A stretch of 64,000 nucleotides of DNA from Delphinus delphis (Eukaryota; Chordata; Mammalia; Artiodactyla; Delphinidae), in NCBI RefSeq assembly GCF_949987515.2, contig NC_082696.1:37180431-37244430 (forward strand). The letters are read 5' to 3'. Below the pieces are notes generated by a model. The model had not been told where the DNA came from and did no database searches. It worked only from the letters and a program-made list of their open reading frames with translations. A program made the translations under genes and the position numbers. Positions 51,284-63,241 of this stretch are shown in pieces; the first letter of the stretch is position 1; each line of letters begins with the position of its first letter.

Positions 51284-52460
51284 CATCTGAGGGATGATCA
51301 TTCTGTCCAGCAACTTTAAAAGTTAGGAAAATCTTTGTTAGAAAAACACCTAACATACGATTCATCATTTGTTAGCAGGATGCCTGAGAGCGCGCCACTT
51401 AAAAAAAAAAATCTCAGTCTTTCATGGTCTACACATACTCACAGCCTTAGAAGAATTCAGAGGACAAGTTAATTGAAAAGATTGGTTTATTCTGTGAAAG
51501 TCCTCTTAATTAATTTTGGAACACAGTAAGGATATAAGTACATCAATTTATAAATACATACATAGATAAATACCAAAAACAATGCTGGAATTGGAAGGAA
51601 TTAAAAGGACAAAAAAAAATCTCTGAATAAAATGAACTTACAAAGACAGGAAAAAAAAGGTTTACTACTAAATCACCTTACTTAGAAAGGAGCTTAAATT
51701 TTTCCTTAATTAAAAAAATTGTGTTCTTTCACTTATTTGCAGTCAACTTCCACACAAAAAACTTAACATCTTCTTGCTTTACCAAGAAATTAAGAAAGAT
51801 ACAGACATATATCTTCGAAGGCCAAAAGAGTAAGCAATACAAGTAACTCTGAAACAAGAGGAACATCGTTGGCTAGGGAATACCTGCTCTGAACTTACTT
51901 TGGTATCGTGGTTATAATGGACCCATTAAATGATGATGATTAATGAAAAGCCTTTAGAGTATCTTTAGAGAAAAAATGGGGAGCAAGAAATAGGAAGAAC
52001 TAAAGCTTTATTGTTTTTATGGTGATAACTTGGCAGACTATCTCTTCCCAAAAGTGTGTATTTTGACTTGACTTCCATTTCCTGGTATATGAGATTGAAT
52101 AAAAATAAAAGTTCATATTCGCTATACATCACAACAGCGATATATAAAAAAGAGGCTAGCTAGATGAAAATCTAAGGATAATAACAGAAAGGTCAGGGTT
52201 TCCATGACTGTTGATTATTAAAAAGACAAAATAAAAGCAGCAGGGGGCTTGAATGCTTTCATATGCTTAATAATTAAATCGTTACCAATATCACATAAAT
52301 AAAACTTTGCACTGTGAAAAATAATCTAATAAAAATGGTTTTCTTCAAAACTTTTTAAAAACTGAAAGATTATTAACTAACATGAGTGAAATGAAATAAT
52401 TTATAATTTTTCTACTTCCAAAATAATTCAGAACCCAGCAATCCTAATCTGATTTCACTT
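51284..52460. other. AT-rich intronic sequence, nothing recognised
   Basis: No gene, RNA or confident repeat. Confidence 0.45.
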
Positions 52461-52497
52461 ATTTAAAAAAGCTGGGCAAAAAAAAAAAAAAAAAGCT

Positions 52498-52846
52498 GGG
52501 CTTCCCTGGTGGCCCAGTGGTTAAGAATCCGCCTGCCAAGGCAGGGCACACGGGTTCCATCCCTGGTCCAGGAAGATCCCACATGCCATGGAGCAACTAA
52601 GCCCATGTGCCACAACTACTGAGCCTGTGTTCTAGAGCCTGTGAGCCACAACTACTAAGCCCATGCACCACAACTACTGAGGCTGGTGCACCTAGAGCCT
52701 GTGCTCTGCAACAAGAGAAGCCACTGCAATGAGAAGCCTGTGCACTGCAACAAAGAGCAGCACCCGCTCGCCACAACTAGAGAAAGCCCACGCGCAGCAA
52801 CAAGGACCCAACGTAGCCAAAAATAAATAAATTAAAAATAATAATA
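52498..52846 (+). mobile_element. Long CHR/Bov-tA-like SINE
   Basis: GGGCTTCCCTGGTGGCCCAG head, B box GGGTTCCATCCC, then several repeats of a 'gagccacaactactaagccc' type module, 'cgccacaactagagaaagccc', and an AAAT/AAT-rich tail. The target site reads ATTTAAAAAGCTG at 52847-52859 on the right and ATTTAAAAAAGCTG at 52461-52474 on the left. The left copy is separated from the SINE by an extra 'ggc' plus A-run block. Confidence 0.9.
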
Positions 52847-53191
52847 ATTTAAAAAGCTGCTGGACCATAAAGACAGACAGTTTTTGAGAAAAGATTCATA
52901 GCCATTGATGAAAGAAGAAAAATGTATTATATGTAACATGTATAAGAGCTCAGTCATCTATCCTGATTCCGCTGAGAACAATCTCCATATCTTTCTTCTT
53001 TATTTACTATGGTTTTGTCCAGATATCAGAAATATAAATATACAGATGTAAATATGTGAATTTGTATCCAATTTAGTATCAATATAATTATTTCCCAAAT
53101 TCTCGAATATATTTGATGGATAGCATCCTTATATTCCTACATACCTCTACAAAAGAGCTTAAAAGATGTGCTTTTTAAAAATTATTCCTCA

Positions 53192-53398
53192 GGGGCTTCC
53201 CTGGTGGCGCAGTGGTTGAGAGTCCGCCTGCCAATGCAGGAGACACGGCTTCGTGCCCCGGTCCGGGAGGATCCCACATGCCGCGAAGCGGCTGGGCCCG
53301 TGAGCCATGGCCGCTGAGCCTGCGCGTCCGGAGCCTGTGCTCCGCAATGGGAGAGGCCACAACAGTGAGAGGCTCGCGTACCGCAAAAAAAAAAAAAC
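53192..53398 (+). mobile_element. CHR-type SINE (short, CpG-rich form)
   Basis: GGGCTTCCCTGGTGGCGCAG head from 53193, B box-like GGCTTCGTGCCC, CpG-rich body and A tail. A clear target duplication is not obvious (AAATT occurs on both sides). The predicted frames on both strands are artefacts shared with the other SINE copies. Confidence 0.94.
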
Positions 53399-54209
53399 AA
53401 ATTGACTCCAGTGCATTTCAGAAAATGATAGGTCTAGGCAGACAGAGGTTTAACGGTGGAGTTTAGATAACATGCTCCTGTGCATGGAGTTCCCAGATGA
53501 GTCAATGCTTCCAAAAACCACTGACAAGATGTCTACAAATACAGCACCAGAGATGACCAGGAAAATGGCAACTATTCCATTAAGGAGACAGCTGGACGAT
53601 CAAAAAGCATCCTGCAGCTAAAACTGTTCACAAGGTAGCTGAAGGGGTCAACTTCAGACCATTTTGTGATACTGTTGCAAATAAAGGTTTATTTTGAAAT
53701 AAACGGTATAGAGAATATTACACAAAAGCGGTTTTGTAATAATTACTACTCTTAGAGACGATTTCTTCAGTTAGTTTCAATTTGGTTGACATGATAAAAG
53801 GACAATTATTAATGAATTTCAGAATTAAATAAATTGAAGTTGAAATCCTTTGTTCAGTCACACCATTTTTTTTCCTTTTTAAAGGATTGTTTGCAATTGT
53901 CACTTGACACACCAACTAACATAAGAAAACCCAAAGCAAGAAAGTCATAAAGCTACCTTTTCAATTTGCCACAATTATTACCATAAAATTTAGCAAATAC
54001 CCTGGAGGTGGTACCCATGTTACGTCAAGACCGTGCCTCCTCTTATTACTGTGGAATAAAGGAGGAGGGCAAAAGCAGGAGTGAGATGCCACTGACCTTA
54101 GCTGTTTTCTTGATTCAGAGGTAATAATGCATGGAGTGAGAAAGAAAAGGGAATAAGAAAAGAGACCAACCCAGGAATAAAGAAGAGATTTTAAAAAGAA
54201 ATAAATCAA
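53399..54209. other. Intronic sequence, nothing recognised
   Basis: No gene. The antisense frame at 53961-54272 has no recognisable domain. Confidence 0.45.
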
Positions 54210-56270
54210 TATTACTGGAACTCCAAGACAATAACGTAAAACAAAGGCTCTAGAAAATAGATGCTCTGTCAAAATTTATATTACCAAAATCATGCAAGAA
54301 GTGGAAAACTTGAAAAGACCAATTACTGTAGAATAGATTGGAAAGATGATTAAACAGCTACCATCCATGAAAGTACTAGAACTAGATGATTTCATAGATG
54401 AGTTCTAGGAAACATAAATAGCTCCAATCCTACTTGAACTATTACAGATCACAGAAGGGAATCTCCCCGATTTATTTTTTGAAGCTTGCATAACTTGCAA
54501 AATATTATAAGTGAAAAGCTATGAATCAATCTCATTTTTGAATAAAGATGTAACAAATGGAAATAAAAATATTAGAATTAGAATTTAATAATTGAAGCAA
54601 AGAATAATATATTACAAACACATATGGTATAGCCTAGTAAAGGAAGGTTGGGTTAATATTAGAACATTTGTCAACCCAGTTGAATGTATCCAAAATTTTA
54701 AGAAGTAATATTACCATATTAATATAGGTTCAAAAACATTTAATAAAATGCATTACCATTCTTGATAATTGAAGGAAACTAAATATGGTAAAGACTATTT
54801 AATAAATACCAACAGCAATTACACAATAAATAGCAAAATACTAAAATCTTTACATTTAAATTCAGCAACTTGACTGAGATTCCTGCAGTTGCCACTTATA
54901 TTTAACTGTCTTAGAGAGTCTTATGAATACAATAAGGATATAAAATAAATACTATTAACATTAGACATAAATGAAAAAAGTTTATTTTTTTAAAGCTATC
55001 ACCCAAAAAACTCAAGAGATGCTAGAAAGCCTTTATTAATAAGATAATTTGAAAATGATAAATATGCCAAAGCAACATATTTTCTCCATTTTAATAATAA
55101 GCACTTAGAAAGGGGAAAATATTCCATTCACAGTTGTTATAAAACCTATAAGAGTATATAGAAATAAACTTAACAAGAAAAGTATAAAATCTACATGAAA
55201 AAAGCCTACAAAGTCTTACTGAAAATCAAAATAATACAAGATAAATGAAATGGCATACCAACTTGTTGGATGGGGAACCTAAAACTCAAAGTATCTCTTT
55301 CATAAAATTAATTTTTAAAAAAAGTAATTTCAATTATAGTTCTAATAGGTTTAATTTTTTGAATTGAATATAATAATTTTAAAATTAACATTAAAGAATA
55401 GATATTGGAGGATAGCAAAAGAAAATATGAACAGATGGCAGACTTGCTTTACCATGTCAGAACACATTATAAACCCATTGTAGTCACTAATTGGGTAGTG
55501 ACAGAGTACACAAATGAAACGGTGGACTAGAATAGAGAGCTGAGAAAAAAAATCCAGCATATATGATAATTTAATGTAAACAAATAAGATATTTCAATTA
55601 TTTGGGGAAATAAATGGTGGCACAAATTGTTACCCATTGGAAGAAAATAGTGTTGGTGCCCCATTTGATATTAAAATATGTTCTAGATGAATTAAGAGTT
55701 TACTATAAAAATTAACAATAAATATCTTAGAAGAAAATATAGGAGATTAAATGTGTAGCTGAGAGTGGGTATATCTTTATTACCAAGACAGGAGACTCAG
55801 AATCTATAAATATTTTACTAGATAAGAATTTTTAAAAATTATTTTGGCCAAAGAGACCAATATAAAAACACATAGCATATGACAGATTTGAGGAAATTTT
55901 CAATACACATTGAAAAATGACGGGTTAATTTCTATAATATCAAAACAACTTAATGTCTATAAATACAAACTAAAAAGGACAAGATAAATATCTCAAAAAA
56001 TGTGCAAAGATTTGGACATTCTACACATTGTAAACTGATTCAACATATTCAAAGAACGATGCAGCCTTATATAATTAAATAGAAGATGTTGATGGTAAGT
56101 AAAAGAAAAAAATGTATAACAATATACTAGATTTTAAAAAAATGTGTGGACATTGAAAAATTGGAAAATAGATTTTAAAAAATGATAACAGTGCAATTAT
56201 CTCTGGTTATCAGCATTTTGAATACGTTTTGGTTTCATTTTTATACATTCTTAATTGTTTTTCTGTACCC
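54210..56270 (+). pseudogene. Ancient L1 ORF2 and 3' tail, heavily decayed
   Basis: Plus-strand text follows ORF2 in order: 'ctagatgatttcatagatgag' (D-D/G-F-x-x-E near the RT start), 'ttgaataaagatgtaacaaa', a region like 'aaacatttaataaaatgcat' (motif A area), 'gtatatagaaataaacttaac' (IGINLT-like), 'ttggggaaataaatggtggc' and 'agaattaagagtttac'. A terminal 'ttatctctggttatcagc' tail like other old L1s follows. It is riddled with stops and much older than the L1 at 40.8 kb. Confidence 0.65.
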
Positions 56271-56734
56271 AAATACCCTTGTCTTTAGTCTTCTCAAGGT
56301 TAGTAACTGGCATTACATTCCATCAGTTGCTATTATTCAAGTGTAAAGGTAGAATAATTGTCAGCTTGGTAGAGAATTTACTAAATATTACTAAATATAT
56401 AAAGTATAAATACATATGCATTTGACAGTGTTACATTTTGATTGGGACCATTTCAGAAGCAGCCTTCATGCCAGAGATCTGTGGTTATTTGAACCTTTAT
56501 TGCTAGTGATTTCTTGACTGTGATACCTGTAACACCTGGCAATGAGATCCCTGTAGAGGTGGTCACTGAAATTAAGATGATTCCTGATTCCTGGTTGTGT
56601 ATGATTTAACATCAAAGCCCCCAGGAACTACTGAATGGGAGTAATAAATTTCTTGTTCTATTAAAGATATATGTATCTTTAATAGAGAGAGAGAGAGAGA
56701 GAGAGAGAACTTTCATATTGTAACATCTTTCTGT
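56271..56734. other. Intronic sequence with a GA repeat
   Basis: No gene. It holds a small inverted repeat TTAAAGATA / TATCTTTAA (56661-56682) and directly after it a (GA)n run at 56684-56708. Confidence 0.5.
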
Positions 56735-56872
56735 GACCTATTACTTACTGCCTATATACTGCCTGTCTTCCCCACAAGAGCTTGGATTTGGTCTTTTCAG
56801 TGTTGAATCCACAGTGTCTAGAAGAGTGTCTGGCACAGAGTAAGTGCTAGTCAATATTTGTATAGTGAAAGA
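56735..56872 (+). repeat. L2 LINE 3' fragment
   Basis: 'cccacaagagcttggatttgg', 'gaatccacagtgtctagaa' and 'gtgtctggcacagagtaagtgctagtcaatatttg' match the L2 3' terminus in order. Confidence 0.6.
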
Positions 56873-57064
56873 ACAAAGAATTACTTTTATTAGTTTTGTC
56901 AGAAAATAAATCTAGAAAGCTTTCTTGTGTGTTTGTTTTGGAAAACTTTGTCAGTTCACATGTTTAGTCTTAAAATTATGTGCATCCAATATTTAAGTTC
57001 ATCAGGAACTCAAGATTAAACAACCTAATGCATAAGGAAAGCATTACTATTCCCAGGATTGGGA

Positions 57065-57483
57065 TGAAGGAGAGCAGAATATGACGCCCCAAAATACGCC
57101 GCTTTGGCATATTGATTATTTTGAATTAGTTGAAAGAAATCTCCCATGTAAAGGGTACCCCCTATACCAGGACAAAGAGAGACATTCTTATCACCAGAGA
57201 TAGGGAATTTACGGCCAAGAAGGCTGTATAAACAAACCTTGTTACTTCCTCACTAATTTACTACCCCAATGCAAAACTTCTTTGTCTTATCAATTCTTCA
57301 AAAATACATTGTTTCTTTCTCTAAAAGGCATAAGAACTGCCTGCTTTGGTCACTTCTTTGAGTCTCATATTTTTAATGGATTCCTACAGGTAGAAAATTA
57401 AATTTATCTTTCTCCTGTTAATCCATAATTTAATTATTAAACCATCCAAAGAACCTAGAAGGGAAAAGTTTTCCTTCTCTACA
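57065..57483 (+). mobile_element. Solitary LTR of an endogenous retrovirus
   Basis: Starts TG and ends CA, about 419 bp. Internal blocks: 'gacgccccaaaatacgcc', 'cccctataccaggacaaaga', 'gaaggctgtataaacaaacc' (a TATA-like site), 'ccccaatgcaaaacttc' and a closing 'gaacctagaagggaaaagtt'. The style fits a class I-like LTR, but I cannot fix the subfamily. No internal viral genes are next to it. Confidence 0.6.
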
Positions 57484-58489
57484 GAGACAAGAGAGATTTT
57501 TCTTGTGAGTCTGTTGAAAGCAATGCTTTCAACAAAATCTTTACAATGAATCAAGGTCATAAGTCTGTTTCTCATAAAATCACTTAATGTAGGTTAATTG
57601 ACATATTGCTAAAATGCAATTCAGGAGTAAAAAATATCCTGTGAATGGCAGTGATTTTGAGGTTTTCCTGAAAAGCACTAGGCATGCAGATAATCTATAA
57701 TACTGGCTAACTGGAGGCCCATGGACTTTAATGGACAGTCCGCTGGTGGTTAGAATGATACCAGGAAGGTGAGAAGTAGACAAGACTTGTACTTGACTAA
57801 ACCACACACCTAGGCACACAGGTAGGCTAATGAAGTTCAACAGCAGAATCATGGTTCTCTGCTACAGAAAATATCAGGTTTACACTTAACAGACAAAAGG
57901 ACAATTTACGTCCTACAAAATCTACACCGTAAAAATTCGCTGCATTTTGTTGTAAACTAGACAACTGTTTTGGGTATATGTACTCAAACTGCTTCTTCAG
58001 TCATTAAAAAGAAAAACCAAAAAATAAACAAACAAAAAAACACCCGAGAATGCCAAGGCACTGGTTGGTAAACCTTGCAAAATAAACTGGTTATAAAATG
58101 TACACATAAGTAATTATATGACATTACTCTATGCATAAGGTAACTATATATAGGCTTGTGAAATATTTGGAGGTTTCTCCCCTAAATGCTGACTGTAATT
58201 TTAGAAAAATAGAACTGTCACTACATTTTTGGTACTAATTCTAAACATACCAGGTGTCTAATAAAGGCACTCAGTAAAGGCACTCTTAGTTTAGGATGAT
58301 AAAATTATGTCATCTACATATTAGATAATATTTACTATTTTTATCTAAAAGTGGTATCAAGTTATTAGGGAACAGTTTACAAAGGGTCTGAGACATATCC
58401 CTATCTGGTCACACCCATGTAACTGATAAGACAATGAAAGTTTAGAACTGAATTCTTAAAATTTTCCCCCAAATTATTCATCTTGCTTT
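57484..58489. other. Intronic sequence, nothing recognised
   Basis: No gene. An 11-bp-arm palindrome (TGTTGAAAGCA, one base, TGCTTTCAACA) lies at 57512-57534. The antisense frame at 57580-57852 has no domain I can name. Confidence 0.45.
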
Positions 58490-59145
58490 AATCATTGCCT
58501 TGTCAAATGACTCCACCATTTCCCAGTCTCTTCTTGAAAACATCTACAAACATATCTGTCATTTCATTTCTCCTTCCCCACCATGTTGCTAGCCATTTAG
58601 GACCACTACCTATATAAAACCCTTTAATTGTCTACAGAATGTCTCATATAAACAATTTAGCACGGTCAAGTATTTTCTTCACAACCTGGTCCCTATCTAC
58701 ATATTTAGCCTTACTTTTAATCAGTACAGCCTCTGCGTAGCAGCCGTGTGTACCTGATATAAATCAATAAAAATACAATTATATATTTAAACACCTCCAT
58801 GTTTTCACTTTTGTTACCTTTGCCTGAAATTCTCCCCTCTTCCTGTCTTTTCCATGATACACTACTCATACTTTAAGTCTTAGTTCATGTGTCATTTCGT
58901 CTATGAAGCACCTCCTGAACCTTTCCAGCCCCCAGGTTGACTTACCCAACCTGTTCTGGGGATCTTGTGATATCCTTTACATATTTCTCTCATAGTATTT
59001 ATGAAAAGCATTGTGTTTACATGGTTACATGTTTCTTTCCCCCTCTATTAAAATGTAAACATTTGGAGCCTTTGTTTACATGGTATGCCTTTTGCATAGC
59101 ACAGTGCTTACCATATAATGGACAATCAATTAATGGCTTTTTAAA
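58490..59145 (+). repeat. L2 LINE 3' remnant
   Basis: In order: 'cacaacctggtccctatct', 'gttacctttgcctgaaattc', 'actcatactttaagtctta', 'gaagcacctcctgaaccttt', 'cttttgcatagcacagtgcttacca' and 'atggacaatcaattaatggc'. This is the L2 3' layout. The frame at 58937-59254 overlaps it and is not coding. Confidence 0.7.
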
Positions 59146-59714
59146 GGGTGAAGAGATTCTAACAGTCATTGGCTTTCCACACCTTTGCATAACAAAGCCG
59201 CCTGCTCAGCTCTCACTGAAAATAGGAAATGATTCCAAAGTAACATATGTTTAATGCACTTTAATAGTTATCATTCCACTTTTGATTCAAAACGGCAAAC
59301 TGAGCATGCAGCCTGTACAGTATTGCTAAAATTATTAGCAATAAAGCATCAGCAGCAGAGCTATTTCTGCCAACTGCTGGAAGAGGAAGACCAGACATTT
59401 AAGTGCTGACTAATAAGCAGAGTGGAGCAACTGGCAGTCCAGGATGTGTATGGAGGGGCAGTAGACACAAAGGAAGCTAAACTACTAGGCAGAATTCTTT
59501 ATAATCTGAGACTGGAGGAAGGAACATGTAAACAAAGGGGTGTGTAAAAGTGGGCTGGAAAACAGAGATAGTTCCTCCACCACCTTTAGAACCAGAAAAC
59601 CATTTAATCCCCTAGAGAGAAAATGAGATTTTTTTAATAAGTAAATAAACAGTTATAATACATAATAACTATTAAATGAAATTATCTGGGGATAACAAAG
59701 TCAAATGTTCAAAA
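59146..59714. other. Intronic sequence, nothing recognised
   Basis: No gene or confident repeat. Confidence 0.45.
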
Positions 59715-60600
59715 GCATAGAAAATCATCAAAATGATAGATACATACAAAGTCCAGAGTTGAAGGTATTTGTGCTTTCAAATCAAAAGGGCCTACAAAAT
59801 TTTCAGTTAGGTCCACACTTAAACACCTCATTTGGAAATGGTAAGACAACACGCATGAAATGAATATTTCAAGAATTTTTAAAAAGTTATCTACGAATGA
59901 AGAACAGATCAATATCAGACTTCCCATGAATAACACTGCTTCCTAGAATACAATTGAACAATTACTTCAGTGCTTGAAGGAAAATTAATTCTCACCCATG
60001 AATTCGACCTCTAGTAAACCTATTACTCAAGTGTAAAGATAGAATAAACTCAGAAAGCTTACCTCGTGAACATGATTTTTCAGGAATTTGGGTGAAGAGT
60101 ATCATAAAGAAAATACGTAGGATCTAACAAAGCTTGAATCTAACTCAGGGGGGTGCAGAGCAGGGAAGATGGATGTGTAATAGGCCTGGAGAGTCACCAA
60201 TTTAGACAGGAGAGGATAGGGTACTGAGAGGGAAGTCTCCAGGGAAGAAGAGCCTAGCCTAAAAACAAAAACCCACATTTAAAATCATGGTCAAATCTAA
60301 AGAAAATGGTCTAAATTCAAACAGGAAAGCAGTGGGTTTCCAAAATACAAATAGAATAAGAATTGGAGATATACTTAGGATACACTTCTTAAAAAAGCCT
60401 TTTTCCTACGTTCAAGAATAAAAGAAAGGCAAACTCTAGTGGATAGGGGGAGGGGGATTTGGGGGGTAGGGGCTGTCAAAACAAAGTGTGATCCGAAAAT
60501 AAACTCGAGTGAAATGATTTTGCTTTTACAGACCCTCTGAGATGTCTATATATAGACCACAGAAGAACTATAAAGAGACTAGGAACAGCTGGAGAAGGGT
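59715..60600 (+). mobile_element. Probable HAL1/L1 ORF1 remnant with 3' part
   Basis: The segment 'agacttcccatgaataacact', 'actcaagtgtaaagatagaat', 'aaagcttacctcgtgaac' resembles the ORF1 C-terminal coding of old L1/HAL1 elements (the 'S-x-F-x-x-x-L-E...IKCKDRI...F' region). It is followed by a purine-rich 3' part including a G-rich run at 60446-60472. Decayed; family by resemblance only. Confidence 0.5.
60446..60472 (+). other. G-quadruplex motif
   Basis: The plus strand reads G5-A-G5-ATTT-G6-TA-G4, four G-runs with loops of 1-4 bases, which meets the standard intramolecular quadruplex pattern. Confidence 0.9.
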
Positions 60601-60700
60601 AAGACTTTTATTTTAAGTCTAATTTTACATTTTGATTTTTAAAATTCTGCATAAATTAATATGCTTTTTTTTATTTTAGGAAAGAAATAATACACACATA

Positions 60701-60745
<45 letters not shown>
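60701..60745 (+). repeat. (TG)n(TA)n microsatellite
   Basis: TG repeats run directly into a TA tract, ending at 60745. Confidence 0.97.
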
Positions 60746-60748
<3 letters not shown>

Positions 60749-62251
60749 ACGTCTCCTCTCAAAATTTTTTCCCAAAAATTATTAGATGACTTACAAATAG
60801 GAACTTAGATTGTTAAAATGTAATTACTTATATTTGTCACATTCTATAAATCTTTAGTCACAGTCTAACATCAGAATGTGAGCACAAAGTTATCTTCTTG
60901 TAGAAAAAATGGCCCACAATTCCCTAAGGGAACACATCCTTTTGAGAATAAATTGCATTCACCATGTTGCATTATTACATTTATTTTAGGACTACAGGCT
61001 AAATCCATAAAAACTTGTAATGATGTTTTTTTTTTTTCCCTTCCAGGCTTATGGGAAAAGAGTTAGTTTCACGATTACTCTAAGTCATTAGAAGCAATGT
61101 TAATTTACTACTATCTCAAGTCTTTTCATCTCTAATCTACATTGATTTTCTGTCCTGAACAGAAAGTGTGCATTTTTAATGCTTTAGCTGCAATACATTT
61201 TCTTTTGGGTAGTTTTTTTCCTGCAAAAAGTGAATAAAAGACTCAAAACAACTGCTTAAACATAGATTAATAATTTCCTAGACATGACTGAAAAGAGTAC
61301 ACAAATTTTTAGGGAGGTAACGTTACTAGAGTGAAAGAAGCATATGACCTGGAAATAGGGCCCAGAACCTACTCCTCATTTATTGCTGTTGGTTATAGTC
61401 TCCATGGGGACCTGAGCTCCTTGAACACTTAAAATTCAAATCATGGCTGATTATCAGTACATAGTAAATTCCAAAAATGTAGAGTCTTTTTTTTTTGTCA
61501 CACAAATTGAGTTTGTGACTATTTGCTTTTACAGACCCTCTGAAGAGTCTATACATTTCCCGAATCGCCGTAACAGAATGTTTTTACAAAATAGATCTCA
61601 GCTTTCTTTTCTGGTGCTCCAGGCACCTTGTGGCCCTCAAGACTTGCCCAGGATGACATGGGGATCCTTTCCTTTTAGTATACTGGCTCAAGGAAAAGCA
61701 AAATCAAGGAAGTCAATGCAGGTGTTGATTTGTCTGAAGCTGTCTCATTACTGTCTCTGTATGCCGTGCCCTCCCTCCATGGAGAGAAGGATGTGTGTCA
61801 ATTCACAAAGCAATACTCACTGACAAGCACATATTAATACTTTAAAAAAATAACTGTAGAAAAAAACAAACAAGAAACCAAAAAAGCGCGGCCCAAATTG
61901 AGGAACAAAAGTTTAGTGCTCAGCAACAATCTGAAATCATCCATCTAAAACCTTAATATGCAAACTAAAAGTAGTATTCAATTCTTCATTATTTTGGAAG
62001 AATGAGTAGGGGTCTAATGACAGTCTAATAGTTCATTATTTTTAAAACCCAATGAATGAAGATTCATGAACACTGGCTTTTCTTTCTAACCATCACAGCC
62101 CTCCTTCCTGAAATTAGCTTTAATCACGTTATTTTAATCTCTTGATTTTTCGGTAACAAAACAGGAAACCAATCCCAATTTTTCCCACTCATTTAATTTT
62201 GGATTAGCTATTGTAGTTTTTCATGGAAAAACTCTTCAATAGGTACAATAA
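60746..62251. other. Intronic sequence with an exon-like open frame
   Basis: A 126-codon plus-strand frame spans 61443-61823. An acceptor-like site TTTGCTTTTACAG falls inside it at 61522-61534. I recognise no protein family and do not call it a gene. Confidence 0.4.
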
Positions 62252-62274
62252 TATACATACATACATACATACAT
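62252..62274 (+). repeat. (ACAT)n repeat
   Basis: Five ACAT units plus flanking partial units. Confidence 0.93.
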
Positions 62275-62382
62275 ATTTTTGGTATATAATATGGGTGTTT
62301 TTTCGGTTACATAGAAACAAACTCTCCCATCAGTTATTGGAAGCTCTTTGCAAATAAATGTGGAAAGAGATACTTTTGTTCT

Positions 62383-62475
62383 TAATTAATATATATATAA
62401 TATATTATACATAATTATATATATTGTATATAATTATATATAATATATAATATATAATTTAATATATATTAGATG
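62383..62475. repeat. AT-rich self-complementary tract
   Basis: Almost only A and T, with many overlapping ATATAT/TATAAT inverted units, so multiple alternative hairpins are possible. Confidence 0.9.
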
Positions 62476-62867
62476 TAAATTATGTTATATATGCATATGT
62501 ACATATGCATACATATGAATTACCATTATTAAAATGCTGATTGCCATAATAAAATTTGTTTTAAATACCATTCTAATTCACTATTTCTGGAACTTAAGGA
62601 TTCCCTATGATATTGTTCTTCTGCAAAAATATCCATCGCTAAAGGTTTTGTGTTCTTAATTCTTGAGAAATAAGGTCATTTCCTCACTAAATACAGAGCT
62701 AAAAACATAATCCTTGATATAGGGATGGCAGAGCACAATTTAAAATCTAAATGATCTTCAAACTGCAAATGCCATGATGGATTTTGGATTTGCCAACAAC
62801 TTAACAAAACCTGTTTTCATTTGTCAGATAAATTGTGGCCCTCTGAGCTGTGCACCTAAAAGACAGT

Positions 62868-62968
62868 TCAGTACAATGGTTAAGAGAAGGGGTTTGGTTA
62901 ACAGCATGGGTCCATATCCTGACTCTGCTATTTCCTAGTCATACCAGTTTGAACAAAAATTTTATAAA
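62868..62968 (+). repeat. MIR SINE 5' fragment
   Basis: 'agtacaatggttaagagaag', 'atgggtccatatcctgactctgctatttcctag' matches the MIR head and core in order. Confidence 0.65.
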
Positions 62969-63241
62969 GTTAATGTGAGTTCTGTAGGATTTGTAGAGGA
63001 AGGTATCTAGTAGAATCTGTGGATAGTAATGGAAGTGGTAAGAAAAAAAGAAACATGATTCTTATAAATATTACTGTGATTTTGGTATGCCGTCCTCTTC
63101 TCTGTTTTTATGAAATCTGAGTAATGGATTTTTAGCTATTTTGAATCTATTTCTAGTTTTGGGATGAGTTTCATCGACCAAGCCAGTGGTTCCAAGCTCT
63201 ATAAATTATTCTTTTTTCTTTCAAAAATAACTTGGTTAAAT

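Noticed and set aside
60532..60598. 67-bp stop-free exon-like segment with acceptor and GTAAGA donor
   Set aside because: It lies in or beside a probable HAL1/L1 remnant, on the strand opposite to NKAIN2, with no protein match; kept only as an observation.
61443..61823. 126-codon plus-strand frame as a possible gene
   Set aside because: No recognisable family. The acceptor-like site inside it is recorded as a finding but is not enough to call an exon.
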